58,971 bases of DNA from an uncultured Bacteroidales bacterium. Lineage in GTDB: Bacteria > Bacteroidota > Bacteroidia > Bacteroidales > Bacteroidaceae. Below are positions 51,266 through 58,971 of this stretch, in pieces; position 1 is the stretch's first letter; each line of letters opens with the position of its first letter. Under the pieces are notes generated by a model, which was not told the origin of the DNA, searched no databases, and saw nothing but the letters and a program-made list of their open reading frames with translations. The stretch is taken from NCBI GenBank assembly GCA_902799985.1, contig CADCCR010000015.1, forward strand, positions 1 to 58,971. The letters are read 5' to 3'. A program made the position numbers and the translations under genes.

Positions 51266-54200
51266 ATGGAGAAACGCGACATCTTTAAGCATCTTGTTAT
51301 GCTTGCCGTCATGCTGATAGCATCGAGCGGTACTGTGAGTGCACAAATGAGCGACGCCATAAAAGCAGCTATGGAGTCCGACATGAGCACATGGAACTTC
51401 AGCACCACAAAGACAGTGGATATAGACGGAGTAAACTTCCGCTTCAGGCTCGACGACAATCTTGGCCTCGCAGAGTGGTACTACGTCAACAGCAGCAACA
51501 GCTATCCCGAAGAACTCAACATCCCCGAAACGGTTACCATCGGAGAAAAAGAGTACGTCGTAGTCGCCTCCTATGGTTATGCAACCTACGAGCAGAGAAT
51601 CACCACCAAGATTAACCTGCCCAAGACCATGCGTCGGCTGGGCGACTACACATTCTATCCCTTCTTCAACGTCAAGAGCATCACCATCCCCGAGAATGTA
51701 GAGGTGCTCGGTAACTCCGTGTTCTACACTTGGACGAACCAGAACATCCACTTCACCAGCGTTACGCCTCCTACCGTAGGCTCTCTCACCGGTAACAAGG
51801 ACAGCTACCACGTGAAGGTGTTTGTACCCAGTGCCGGCTTCCGCGACTATGTGAAAGCCGAAGGCATCGAGGGACAGTGCATCATCTCGGAAGACTGGAA
51901 TCAGGAAGGAGCCTTCTCAACCGTCAATACAGGTCAGTGCAGCAGCGGCGAGCTGGGCTACATTGTGGTGAGCGACATACTGCCTGACGTCCGTACCTAC
52001 GCAGAGGTGAATAAACTGATTATCAATAAAGGCACCATCGACAAGACAGACTGGTATGCAATGCGCCAGATGCCTAACCTCATCTATCTCGACCTGAGCG
52101 GCCTGAGCATCGAAGAGATACCTGCAGGAGCCCTGGATAACTGCTGGCAATTGGAGACCATCATCTTCCCCGAGTCGCTGAAGTACATCCGCGAAAGAGC
52201 TCTGCGCTACACCGGTGTGCGTGAGCTGAACTTCCCCGACGGACTCAGTGAAATCTCAGGCAGCGAGAACTTCCGCAGCTGCGACTCGCTGACCAGCGTA
52301 ACCATCCCCGACGGAGTAACCACATTGCCCAACGACTGTTTCTATGACTGCAACAATCTGCATGATGTCAATCTGCCCAACTTCCTGACCTCTATGGGCT
52401 CCTCTTGCTTCGGCTATTGCGACCTGTATGAGCTTCACTTCCCCGGCACGCTGAGAGGCGTGAGCGACTATTGCTTCAGCAATAACAAGAACCTCACCAA
52501 AATCGTCTTCGCAGATGGTCCGACCTATGTAGGTTATTACAGCTTCAGCAATTGCGAGAGACTCGGCGAGTCAGAGCCCGTAACCCTACCCAGTAGCATG
52601 AGGACTCTTTACGATTATTCTTTCCGCGGTTGTACCAATATGATAGCTGTAAACCTCAACGAGGGGCTGGAGAACATCTACAGCTATGCTTTCAATAACT
52701 GTAGGACACTAAAGGAAGTTACCCTGCCCAGTTCACTTATCTATTGTCTGAGCCATCCCTTCTATGGTTGCAGTGGCATCGAATCCATTTCCTCTCTTGC
52801 ATTGCTTCCGCCCACAGTTCGCAACAATGTGATTACATACGAAGCACGGAACATCCAGTTGCGTGTCCCCCTGTGGAGCTTCCAGGAGTACATGACGACA
52901 CCAGGTTGGCTGGAGTTCCAAGCAAACATGGTGATTGACCCCAACATCCGTCCCGACAATGTAGTCATCAATAAGGAGTTCGAGTTTGTGCTGGGCGAAG
53001 ACCAGAACCTCAAGGACTACGAACCCAACATCAGAATGCTCTACAACAGCGACGAGATAGACGACGGCTTCGGCAACAGAAAGTACGAGCGCGGCAACCT
53101 CACCATTAGCAACCGCAGTAAGTTGAAGATTAACGATTTCTCGATGTTCTTCTCCCCCTATGCTAAGTATTATGCCGACTACAGCCTCTTCTACTCTAAC
53201 AGAAACTACGACTCCTACAGGACTGTTTACAATCCCAATTCGTTGATTGTGAAGGGTGAGCTCAGGGCAGAGAACCAGACCATCAACATGATGCTGTACA
53301 ACGACCGCTGGCAGTTCATCTCCTTCCCCTTCGACGTGAAGATGTCGGACATCGTTCCCGAGAACAATCTGACGCAATGGGTGGTTCGTCGCTACGACGG
53401 AGCCGAGCGAGCAGCACAGCACTTCGACAACACCTGGAAGAACCTCACCAAAGACGATATGTTGGAAGCAGGCAAGGGGTACATCATGAAGTGCTACCTG
53501 AACAATCCCGAAGATTATCTGGTGCGCTTCACTGTAACGCCGGATGTGGAGACTGTCAACCGTCAGAGACTCTTCAGCCCCTACGACCATACCACCGAAT
53601 TGGCTGACTATCCGACCGAGAATCCTCAGCTCACTTCCGACCGCAGCTGGAACCTTATCGGCAATCCCTATCCTTGTTACTACGACTCACGCTACATCGA
53701 TACAGAGGCTCCCTTCATGGTATGGGATTCCTACAACGGCAAGTATGTTGCCTTCAGCCCGATAGACGACAACTATGTTCTGAATCCAGGCGAAGCATTC
53801 TTCATCCAGCGTCCCACAGACAGCGATGGCAAGCTGGTGTTCCGCGAAGGCGGACGTCAGACTCATCGCAATCCAAACGACCTGACAGTGGAAGAAGTCA
53901 AAGCATTCGCTTTCGGTGAACGGAACTTGTCTGAGGAGTTGAATCAGCGCATGGTTCTGAACCTTACCCTCATAGGCGAAGAGACGATGGACCGTACCCG
54001 CGTTGTCTTCAACGATAAGGCAGCGATGGGCTATGAAGTAAGCCGCGATGCAGCCCTCTTTGCTCCAGTCAATCCCGATGCAAGTCAAATATGGACAGAG
54101 GCCGATGGCGTGAAGTATGCCATCAATGAGCGTCCTCTTGCGGGCGGCATCGTAGAGCTGTCCATCCGCTGCGGCAAGACTGGCGAATATACGATTGCAC

Positions 54201-54475
54201 TTGGCGACAACAGCAGGGCTGAGAGCATTGTTCTTGTTGACCGTCAGAACGGAAAGAAGGCCGTCATCAGCACCGAACAGGGCTACACCTTCGAGGCACA
54301 TGCAGGTGTTATCACAGGTCGCTTCTACATCTGCGGAGATGAGGCAACTGCTATCAATGGCGTCGCCAAGACCGCAAGTGCGGAAACAGAGACCTACAAC
54401 CTGATGGGCCAGAAGGTTCGTGCCGACGAGCGAGGCATCGTCATCAAGAATGGTAGCAAGATGTTGAACAAGTAA
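51266..54475 (+). CDS. Secreted BspA-like leucine-rich-repeat surface protein
   Basis: 1069 aa. Signal peptide with cleavage near Ala26 (IASSGTVSA). Residues about 60-520 are tandem LRR_5 repeats, for example LGDYTFYPFFNVKSITIPEN, NCWQLETIIFPESLKYI, DCNNLHDVNLPNFL and GCTNMIAVNLNEGLENI. A beta-rich region follows (about 540-1000). The C-terminal end NLMGQKVRADERGIVIKNG resembles the short sorting-like tail of many secreted Prevotella proteins. Such proteins bind host matrix or other bacteria. It is the first of two large surface-protein genes 12 bp apart, probably one operon from the 51188-51218 promoter. Confidence 0.9.
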   Translation: MEKRDIFKHLVMLAVMLIASSGTVSAQMSDAIKAAMESDMSTWNFSTTKTVDIDGVNFRFRLDDNLGLAEWYYVNSSNSYPEELNIPETVTIGEKEYVVVASYGYATYEQRITTKINLPKTMRRLGDYTFYPFFNVKSITIPENVEVLGNSVFYTWTNQNIHFTSVTPPTVGSLTGNKDSYHVKVFVPSAGFRDYVKAEGIEGQCIISEDWNQEGAFSTVNTGQCSSGELGYIVVSDILPDVRTYAEVNKLIINKGTIDKTDWYAMRQMPNLIYLDLSGLSIEEIPAGALDNCWQLETIIFPESLKYIRERALRYTGVRELNFPDGLSEISGSENFRSCDSLTSVTIPDGVTTLPNDCFYDCNNLHDVNLPNFLTSMGSSCFGYCDLYELHFPGTLRGVSDYCFSNNKNLTKIVFADGPTYVGYYSFSNCERLGESEPVTLPSSMRTLYDYSFRGCTNMIAVNLNEGLENIYSYAFNNCRTLKEVTLPSSLIYCLSHPFYGCSGIESISSLALLPPTVRNNVITYEARNIQLRVPLWSFQEYMTTPGWLEFQANMVIDPNIRPDNVVINKEFEFVLGEDQNLKDYEPNIRMLYNSDEIDDGFGNRKYERGNLTISNRSKLKINDFSMFFSPYAKYYADYSLFYSNRNYDSYRTVYNPNSLIVKGELRAENQTINMMLYNDRWQFISFPFDVKMSDIVPENNLTQWVVRRYDGAERAAQHFDNTWKNLTKDDMLEAGKGYIMKCYLNNPEDYLVRFTVTPDVETVNRQRLFSPYDHTTELADYPTENPQLTSDRSWNLIGNPYPCYYDSRYIDTEAPFMVWDSYNGKYVAFSPIDDNYVLNPGEAFFIQRPTDSDGKLVFREGGRQTHRNPNDLTVEEVKAFAFGERNLSEELNQRMVLNLTLIGEETMDRTRVVFNDKAAMGYEVSRDAALFAPVNPDASQIWTEADGVKYAINERPLAGGIVELSIRCGKTGEYTIALGDNSRAESIVLVDRQNGKKAVISTEQGYTFEAHAGVITGRFYICGDEATAINGVAKTASAETETYNLMGQKVRADERGIVIKNGSKMLNK

Positions 54476-54487
54476 GCATCCAGTGTC

Positions 54488-57400
54488 ATGAAACGATATA
54501 TTTATTATGTACTTATAAGTTTGTTGCTGCCACTGAGTGTGGTAGCACAGACCGATGGGTACGACCCCGTCAATCCGCCAGACCCAAACTGGCCGGATGA
54601 TAATACCACCATATATTATAAGGTGGTGCTGGAGGCCATACCCTACGGCTCCGGCCGGTTCTCGCTGAACAACTACAGCAGTTTCAAAGCCGGTGAGACC
54701 GTTACCGTTACAGCCCAGGACCACAACGACTGCTACTTCATCTGCTGGAAAGATGTGGAGGGCAACGAAGTGACAACCGACCGCACTTTGCAGTTCACGA
54801 TGCCTGCATCCGATGTGAAGTACTATGCCATCTACTCTTACGACCCAGCAGGTCCGGGCAATCCGGAATTGGTGAACCGCTACATGCTCTCTCTCAAGTG
54901 CGAGCCGGCTGTGGCAGGTTACTTCTCCTTCAAGGACCAGAAGGTGTTCGAAGGCAGTCAGCAGTCGCTGTATGTTTACAGGAACAGCGGGTTCAAGTTT
55001 CTCTACTGGAAGGATGCCGACGGTATCATCCTCGGTACAGACCAGAGCCTCAATTACCTGATGCCTTCTCATGCAAGCACCGTCACAGCCTATTTTGAGT
55101 ATGCTCCCGATGATCCTATGCAGCCAGGCACAAATGTGTGGGACAAGGAAGGCGGCGAACTGATTGTCGATTACTTCCAGCCAGGTCGTCTGCTTTCGGC
55201 TATGGACAACATGGTGGGCAGCTCTAACCGCGATATGGTGACACACTTCGTGGTGGACGGTGAGATAAACAACAACGACTGGGGCTTCCCATACTATTAC
55301 AAGAACCTCACCTACATCGACTTCTCGCGAGCCTATGGTTCCGATGCCGTTGCATCCCGTTGGCTGGAGAACAACACCAACATACAGGAAGTGGAGTTGC
55401 CTTCGTGCATCGTCAGGATAGGCAGCTATGCCTTCCGCGGATGTACTTCGCTGAGGGCCATCGACTGCTATGCAACGATACCGCCAGTGGTAGACAGCTA
55501 TGCCTTCGACGACCTCTCTGCCGACCTTGTTGTCTTCGTTCCCGAGGAGTCGATAGGCCTTTACGAAGCAGATGCCGCATGGAACCGCTTCACCATCTCG
55601 CCCTTGAAGAGCAAGGTCTGCACCTTAAAGCTCCGTTTGCCCGAAGAGTGCTCCGACGGACGCTACAAGAATGCTTCGCTCGAATTGCTGAATATAAAGA
55701 GTGGCCAGCGCCTTAAGTATGTCATCAGCGACCGTCTGAACTACACCTTCACCAACCTTATCCGCAACACCAAGCACAAGGTCTTCGTGAAGAATCTTAC
55801 GGGCGACATCATCTATGAAAGCGATGTCATTACCATCGACGACGAGAACAAGCAATTCACGCTGACAGGCCTGAAACTGCCCTACGACGTCACCATGCGA
55901 GTGCGTTATGCCAATGGTACGGACGTAACCGATAAGGTGAACATCACATGGACCACAGCCGACAACGTGTTCCTCTGCCAAGGTGCAAACGTAGCAGGCC
56001 AGTTGGAGGAAGCAGTACTCAAGTACAGCATCAGCGTTCCCTCCGACATTGCAGCCGAATACTATGCGCCCCAGCCAGGGAAGCATACTGTTGTCGCAGG
56101 CGAGAACACCGTAACTGTAACTCTTCAGCCCATTCCTACCGTGAAGAGCTTCGGTGTTGTGCTCGACGATTTGACGGGCAAGCCCTTGAGTGGCGCTTAC
56201 GTTGTCTATGAGCAGAGACTCGAAGGCAGCGGCTCAGTAACCGTCAATGCAGAGACAGATGCCGCAGGCCGGTACTCGCTGACATCCAGAGTGGTTCCCA
56301 CCACAGTCCGCATCTCAGCAAGCAGCTATGTTCCCTTCACAAAGGAATATGCCGTCGAGGACATTCAGAACAAGACTGGAGAGAGTGGGGCAGACTTTGG
56401 TAACTTCCGCATCTCTCGCGTGACAGGTGTGACGGCTCACGTCGGTTTCGTCTATACGAGTGCTGTTCCTGAAGGCGAAGTGCCCAGCAGCAACAATTAC
56501 TTCCCGTATCAGGAGAACGTGTCCTATACATTATATAATATAAGTACACAGAGCGCCTTGCAGAACTTCATTGTGGAAGGCAACCGCATCTATATCCTGA
56601 GTGGAGCCAGTGCGGGCGACCAGATAAGGGCCACCTGCACGAGCACCAACGAGAAGTTTGCTCCTGTCACCATCGAGGCTGCCGTGAATGCGAACAAGGG
56701 CCTTGAGCTTCAGTTCCCCATCACCGAGCTTGGCAAAGTGTTTGCACGCTTCCTGGTGACGGACAATACCAGCGTTGAAGGCCTTCTCTACGATGCAGCC
56801 GGACATCTGGTAAGGCATGAGACCTACAACACCAACTTCACGCCCACTGAGAGCGACGAGCTGGGCGACCTCCTCGACCACAACAAGACGCCCAACTTCA
56901 TCTATCTGACCGACCTTCCCGCCGGTGAGTATTCGCTCATCACTATGGGCAAGAGCAACTTCTTCGGCACGCTCAGCACATTGAGCGGTTATGCGGAGGC
57001 TGGCTTGAAGGCAGGAACGGACTATGTCGTCAACAAGATAACCGTTCAGGATGGTACGATTCAGGAGCTTCGCAATGTGGTGATTCCCGTCTTCGAGGAG
57101 AGCAAGTTCTACTACACCGGTCAGAACACGAAGTTCTCTGTCAACAAAGCCAGCATTGTGGAGGGCAACTACCTCACCCTTTCGGCAAAGGTTGACTTCC
57201 AGGACGAATACAAGCAGCGCGTGAGCAACGTCGAACTTGTCTTCAACCTGCATGCCACTTCCCCGATGGTGGAGAACTCTGTGGTGGTGGGCAACCGCCA
57301 GAGCAGCTACGAGTACAGGGACAACAATGTGACGATTCCCCTGGGCGACAACTTCACCGACCGCGTGAAGTTCTGCATCGCTCCCACCTCTCGCGGCAAC

Positions 57401-58864
57401 TACTCGCCCGATGCCTATGTTCGCTTCAAGCTCGACGACAAACAGACCATCCTGCAGCCCATCGGCTCTGTCAACTACACCGTTACCGATGTCTCCATCT
57501 GGACGGCTCCCCTCATCTCGCTGCCCAACATCTTCGTCGATGGCAATGCAGCAGCTATGAGCGAAGTCATCGTCTACGACAACGGTAAGGAGCTGGGCCG
57601 CACCAAAGCATTGGCCGACGGATACTGGTATCTTCAGGCCAACCTCACCGCGTGCAACAATCTCTCCATCCACGAGATACAGGCCAAAGTGACTTCGCCC
57701 TCCGGACTTGTCCGCCAGACGGAGATGCGCCCTGTGGAGTACAACGAGAGCAGCATCCAGGCAAAGGATGTGGATATGCGCTTCTACAATGCTCCGGCTC
57801 ATCGTACAGTATGGGTGGACTTCGACCTGGAGCATGTCAAGGCCAATGTGAAGAGCTATTCGTTCGTACCGGCTACGGAGTTTGTCTTCACCGCCAACCT
57901 GACCAACAACAGTCCTGCTGTGGTTCACAGCTGCGTGATACATGTCTTCACCATCGAGCACGAATGGATAGACCTCGAGGCCGAGTACATCCCCAACATG
58001 GACCGCTGGGTGGCTCACAGCAAGTTCGACTCCAACCAGGCTCCTATGGCTGTTCGTGTCACCGTAGATGCCGACCTGGATACTCATGTCCTCTATCATG
58101 ATATCCAAGTGACGAAGGAGGATGAAGAAGAAAAGCTCCCGACAGCCGAGTTCGTAATTGATCAGACAGACATTCCCGAACTCCCGAACAACCTGCCCAC
58201 CTACAATGTCTCCGTAGTGCCCCTCACCAACCAGTTGCCCGAACCCGACGACCCCGAAGTGGAAGAGACAGACATCGTCTATTGCTACGACAATAATGGT
58301 AATGCCACGATGTGCTACTATCTTGATCCAGCGGGCAATATGCTCATCATGGACACCTGCGAGGGCGTATCTTTCGACATTGTTGTGAACGACAACGACA
58401 ACGGGAACCAGGAGGAGAGCAAGCCTCTCCGTCCCTTCAGGGCTCAGATTGCTACCGAAGCTGTGACACAACTGAAGGAGCGAATCGTCCTGTTGGAGTC
58501 ATCAATCCACCACATGAACACCTTCTTCACCGATGTTGACCTCTCCAAGGATAAGCTCGAGGTGGCCCGCTCGCTGAACACCCTCACACGCTATCTGCAC
58601 GATGGCATCAAGGATGTGAACGCATGGCAGGAGTTCATCTCGCGCCTGCAGCCCTGCAACGGACTGGACGATGCACAGGCCAAGTCGATGCTCTATATCT
58701 CAGAGGAATACAAGAACAAAGTGGCCGTACGCTACCTCTCATGCTGCAATCTGGCAGATATAGCCATCCCTGGCCAGCGCAGCAGCGCGGATCCGTTCCC
58801 ACCGCTTTGTCTTATAGAACGGGTCGGCCCGCTTGTCTCGCATGCTTCGTATGATACATCCTAA
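54488..58864 (+). CDS. Large secreted multidomain protein (InlB-like repeats, LRR, carboxypeptidase-like domains); 3' end chimeric
   Basis: 1458-codon frame. Signal peptide (residues 1-20, LLLPLSVVAQ). Two divergent InlB B-type repeats (about 40-115 and 135-205: GRFSLNNYSSFKAGE ... CYFICWKDVEGN and GYFSFKDQKVFEGSQ ... FKFLYWKDADG), a short LRR_5 block (about 290-350), a carboxypeptidase regulatory-like domain (VLDDLTGKPLSGAYVVYEQR, near 560) and long beta-rich stretches to about 1250, then helices with KERIVLLESSIHHM. The genuine host sequence seems to end near 58745: after residue ~1418 the frame reads through DNA that on the other strand encodes a phage HNH protein. The true C-terminus is therefore missing. 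A surface adhesin or assembly role is likely; no enzyme motif is seen. Confidence 0.82.
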   Translation: MKRYIYYVLISLLLPLSVVAQTDGYDPVNPPDPNWPDDNTTIYYKVVLEAIPYGSGRFSLNNYSSFKAGETVTVTAQDHNDCYFICWKDVEGNEVTTDRTLQFTMPASDVKYYAIYSYDPAGPGNPELVNRYMLSLKCEPAVAGYFSFKDQKVFEGSQQSLYVYRNSGFKFLYWKDADGIILGTDQSLNYLMPSHASTVTAYFEYAPDDPMQPGTNVWDKEGGELIVDYFQPGRLLSAMDNMVGSSNRDMVTHFVVDGEINNNDWGFPYYYKNLTYIDFSRAYGSDAVASRWLENNTNIQEVELPSCIVRIGSYAFRGCTSLRAIDCYATIPPVVDSYAFDDLSADLVVFVPEESIGLYEADAAWNRFTISPLKSKVCTLKLRLPEECSDGRYKNASLELLNIKSGQRLKYVISDRLNYTFTNLIRNTKHKVFVKNLTGDIIYESDVITIDDENKQFTLTGLKLPYDVTMRVRYANGTDVTDKVNITWTTADNVFLCQGANVAGQLEEAVLKYSISVPSDIAAEYYAPQPGKHTVVAGENTVTVTLQPIPTVKSFGVVLDDLTGKPLSGAYVVYEQRLEGSGSVTVNAETDAAGRYSLTSRVVPTTVRISASSYVPFTKEYAVEDIQNKTGESGADFGNFRISRVTGVTAHVGFVYTSAVPEGEVPSSNNYFPYQENVSYTLYNISTQSALQNFIVEGNRIYILSGASAGDQIRATCTSTNEKFAPVTIEAAVNANKGLELQFPITELGKVFARFLVTDNTSVEGLLYDAAGHLVRHETYNTNFTPTESDELGDLLDHNKTPNFIYLTDLPAGEYSLITMGKSNFFGTLSTLSGYAEAGLKAGTDYVVNKITVQDGTIQELRNVVIPVFEESKFYYTGQNTKFSVNKASIVEGNYLTLSAKVDFQDEYKQRVSNVELVFNLHATSPMVENSVVVGNRQSSYEYRDNNVTIPLGDNFTDRVKFCIAPTSRGNYSPDAYVRFKLDDKQTILQPIGSVNYTVTDVSIWTAPLISLPNIFVDGNAAAMSEVIVYDNGKELGRTKALADGYWYLQANLTACNNLSIHEIQAKVTSPSGLVRQTEMRPVEYNESSIQAKDVDMRFYNAPAHRTVWVDFDLEHVKANVKSYSFVPATEFVFTANLTNNSPAVVHSCVIHVFTIEHEWIDLEAEYIPNMDRWVAHSKFDSNQAPMAVRVTVDADLDTHVLYHDIQVTKEDEEEKLPTAEFVIDQTDIPELPNNLPTYNVSVVPLTNQLPEPDDPEVEETDIVYCYDNNGNATMCYYLDPAGNMLIMDTCEGVSFDIVVNDNDNGNQEESKPLRPFRAQIATEAVTQLKERIVLLESSIHHMNTFFTDVDLSKDKLEVARSLNTLTRYLHDGIKDVNAWQEFISRLQPCNGLDDAQAKSMLYISEEYKNKVAVRYLSCCNLADIAIPGQRSSADPFPPLCLIERVGPLVSHASYDTS
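58745..58843 (-). CDS. Phage-type HNH endonuclease, N-terminal fragment
   Basis: 33 codons (MRDKRADPFYKTKRWERIR, then AAALARDGYICQIA) match the start of small HNH proteins encoded before phage terminase genes, where FY-x-x-x-x-W-x-x-x-R and L-x-R-D-G-Y-x-C are conserved. The reading stops abruptly at the junction with the host gene, so the HNH core is missing. It marks phage DNA fused to the host gene. Confidence 0.6.
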
Positions 58865-58971
58865 CACGGATCGACCATGACATTCAATGGCACATTTACG
58901 TTGAGCAGCGCCCGCCCGTGCAGACGGTACACCGTCCGTATGTCGCACGGGATCTCCACGGCGATGGCCTC
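58861..58971 (-). CDS. Partial phage-like ORF at window edge, unknown
   Basis: Open from the right edge to a TAG at 58863-58861. The 36 residues contain PCDIRTVYRLHGRALLNV. It lies just upstream of the HNH fragment on the same strand, with a 17-bp gap. Gene order fits a phage late region, but I recognise no family. Confidence 0.35.
   Translation of the reverse strand, partial: EAIAVEIPCDIRTVYRLHGRALLNVNVPLNVMVDPC

Overview
The window looks like a chromosomal piece of a Prevotella-like member of the Bacteroidales. The support is: promoters of the Bacteroidetes form (TTTG, about 19 bp, TAnnTTTG) before many genes, A/T-rich start regions with no strong Shine-Dalgarno, BspA-type leucine-rich-repeat surface proteins, two SpeB/interpain-like C10 proteases, an rseC-rnfBCDGEA cluster, a DUF4301 protein, and folP next to a CdaA-type diadenylate cyclase. 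I see no 16S gene or tRNA, so the genus is an inference.

Layout. 1-13.1 kb: end of mfd, recN, tilS, a broken Rel/SpoT gene, a DUF4301 protein, a membrane AraC-type regulator and rpsA (S1). 13.2-22.6 kb: ribonuclease Z, then a leftward group of GH78 alpha-L-rhamnosidase, ABC-F ATPase and M13 peptidase, then a small LRR lipoprotein. 22.7-32.3 kb: folP, cdaA, pta, a four-helix-bundle gene and ackA (all leftward), murF (rightward), a TPR protein and glnS. 32.4-41.7 kb: a DUF389 membrane protein, two tandem C10 proteases and galE. 41.8-47.6 kb: the Rnf electron-transport complex, read leftward, behind a frameshifted rseC. 48.3-51.1 kb: ispE, a YihY/BrkB membrane protein and RNase P RNA. 51.3-58.7 kb: two large secreted BspA-like proteins. 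The last ~225 bp (from about 58,745) look like phage DNA joined to the 3' end of the second one, probably a chimeric or recombinant end.

The most unusual content is the repeats. (i) Seven intergenic arrays of short units with a strict 22-bp period (about two DNA turns) lie next to or overlap gene ends. They fall into three sequence classes: a TCACGTGTGA-type palindrome, an AAGCGC...GCGCTT palindrome, and a class without a palindrome. Four of the seven convergent gene junctions carry one. (ii) A palindromic element built of GTGAAGA heptamers occurs in frame inside glnS and the ABC-F gene, where it encodes nearly the same peptide. It also brackets, as inverted repeats, the four-helix-bundle gene inserted between pta and ackA. 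(iii) A second palindrome of GGTTAGAG heptamers occurs three times between genes. (iv) tilS carries an in-frame low-complexity insertion.

Two genes look broken by small deletions: rel (the middle of its TGS domain is missing) and rseC. These, and the right-hand end of the window, should be checked against reads before they are taken as biology. Most genes are housekeeping (DNA repair, translation, acetate formation, folate, cell wall, isoprenoids). The secreted proteases, rhamnosidase and LRR proteins fit a host-associated, polymer-degrading anaerobe.
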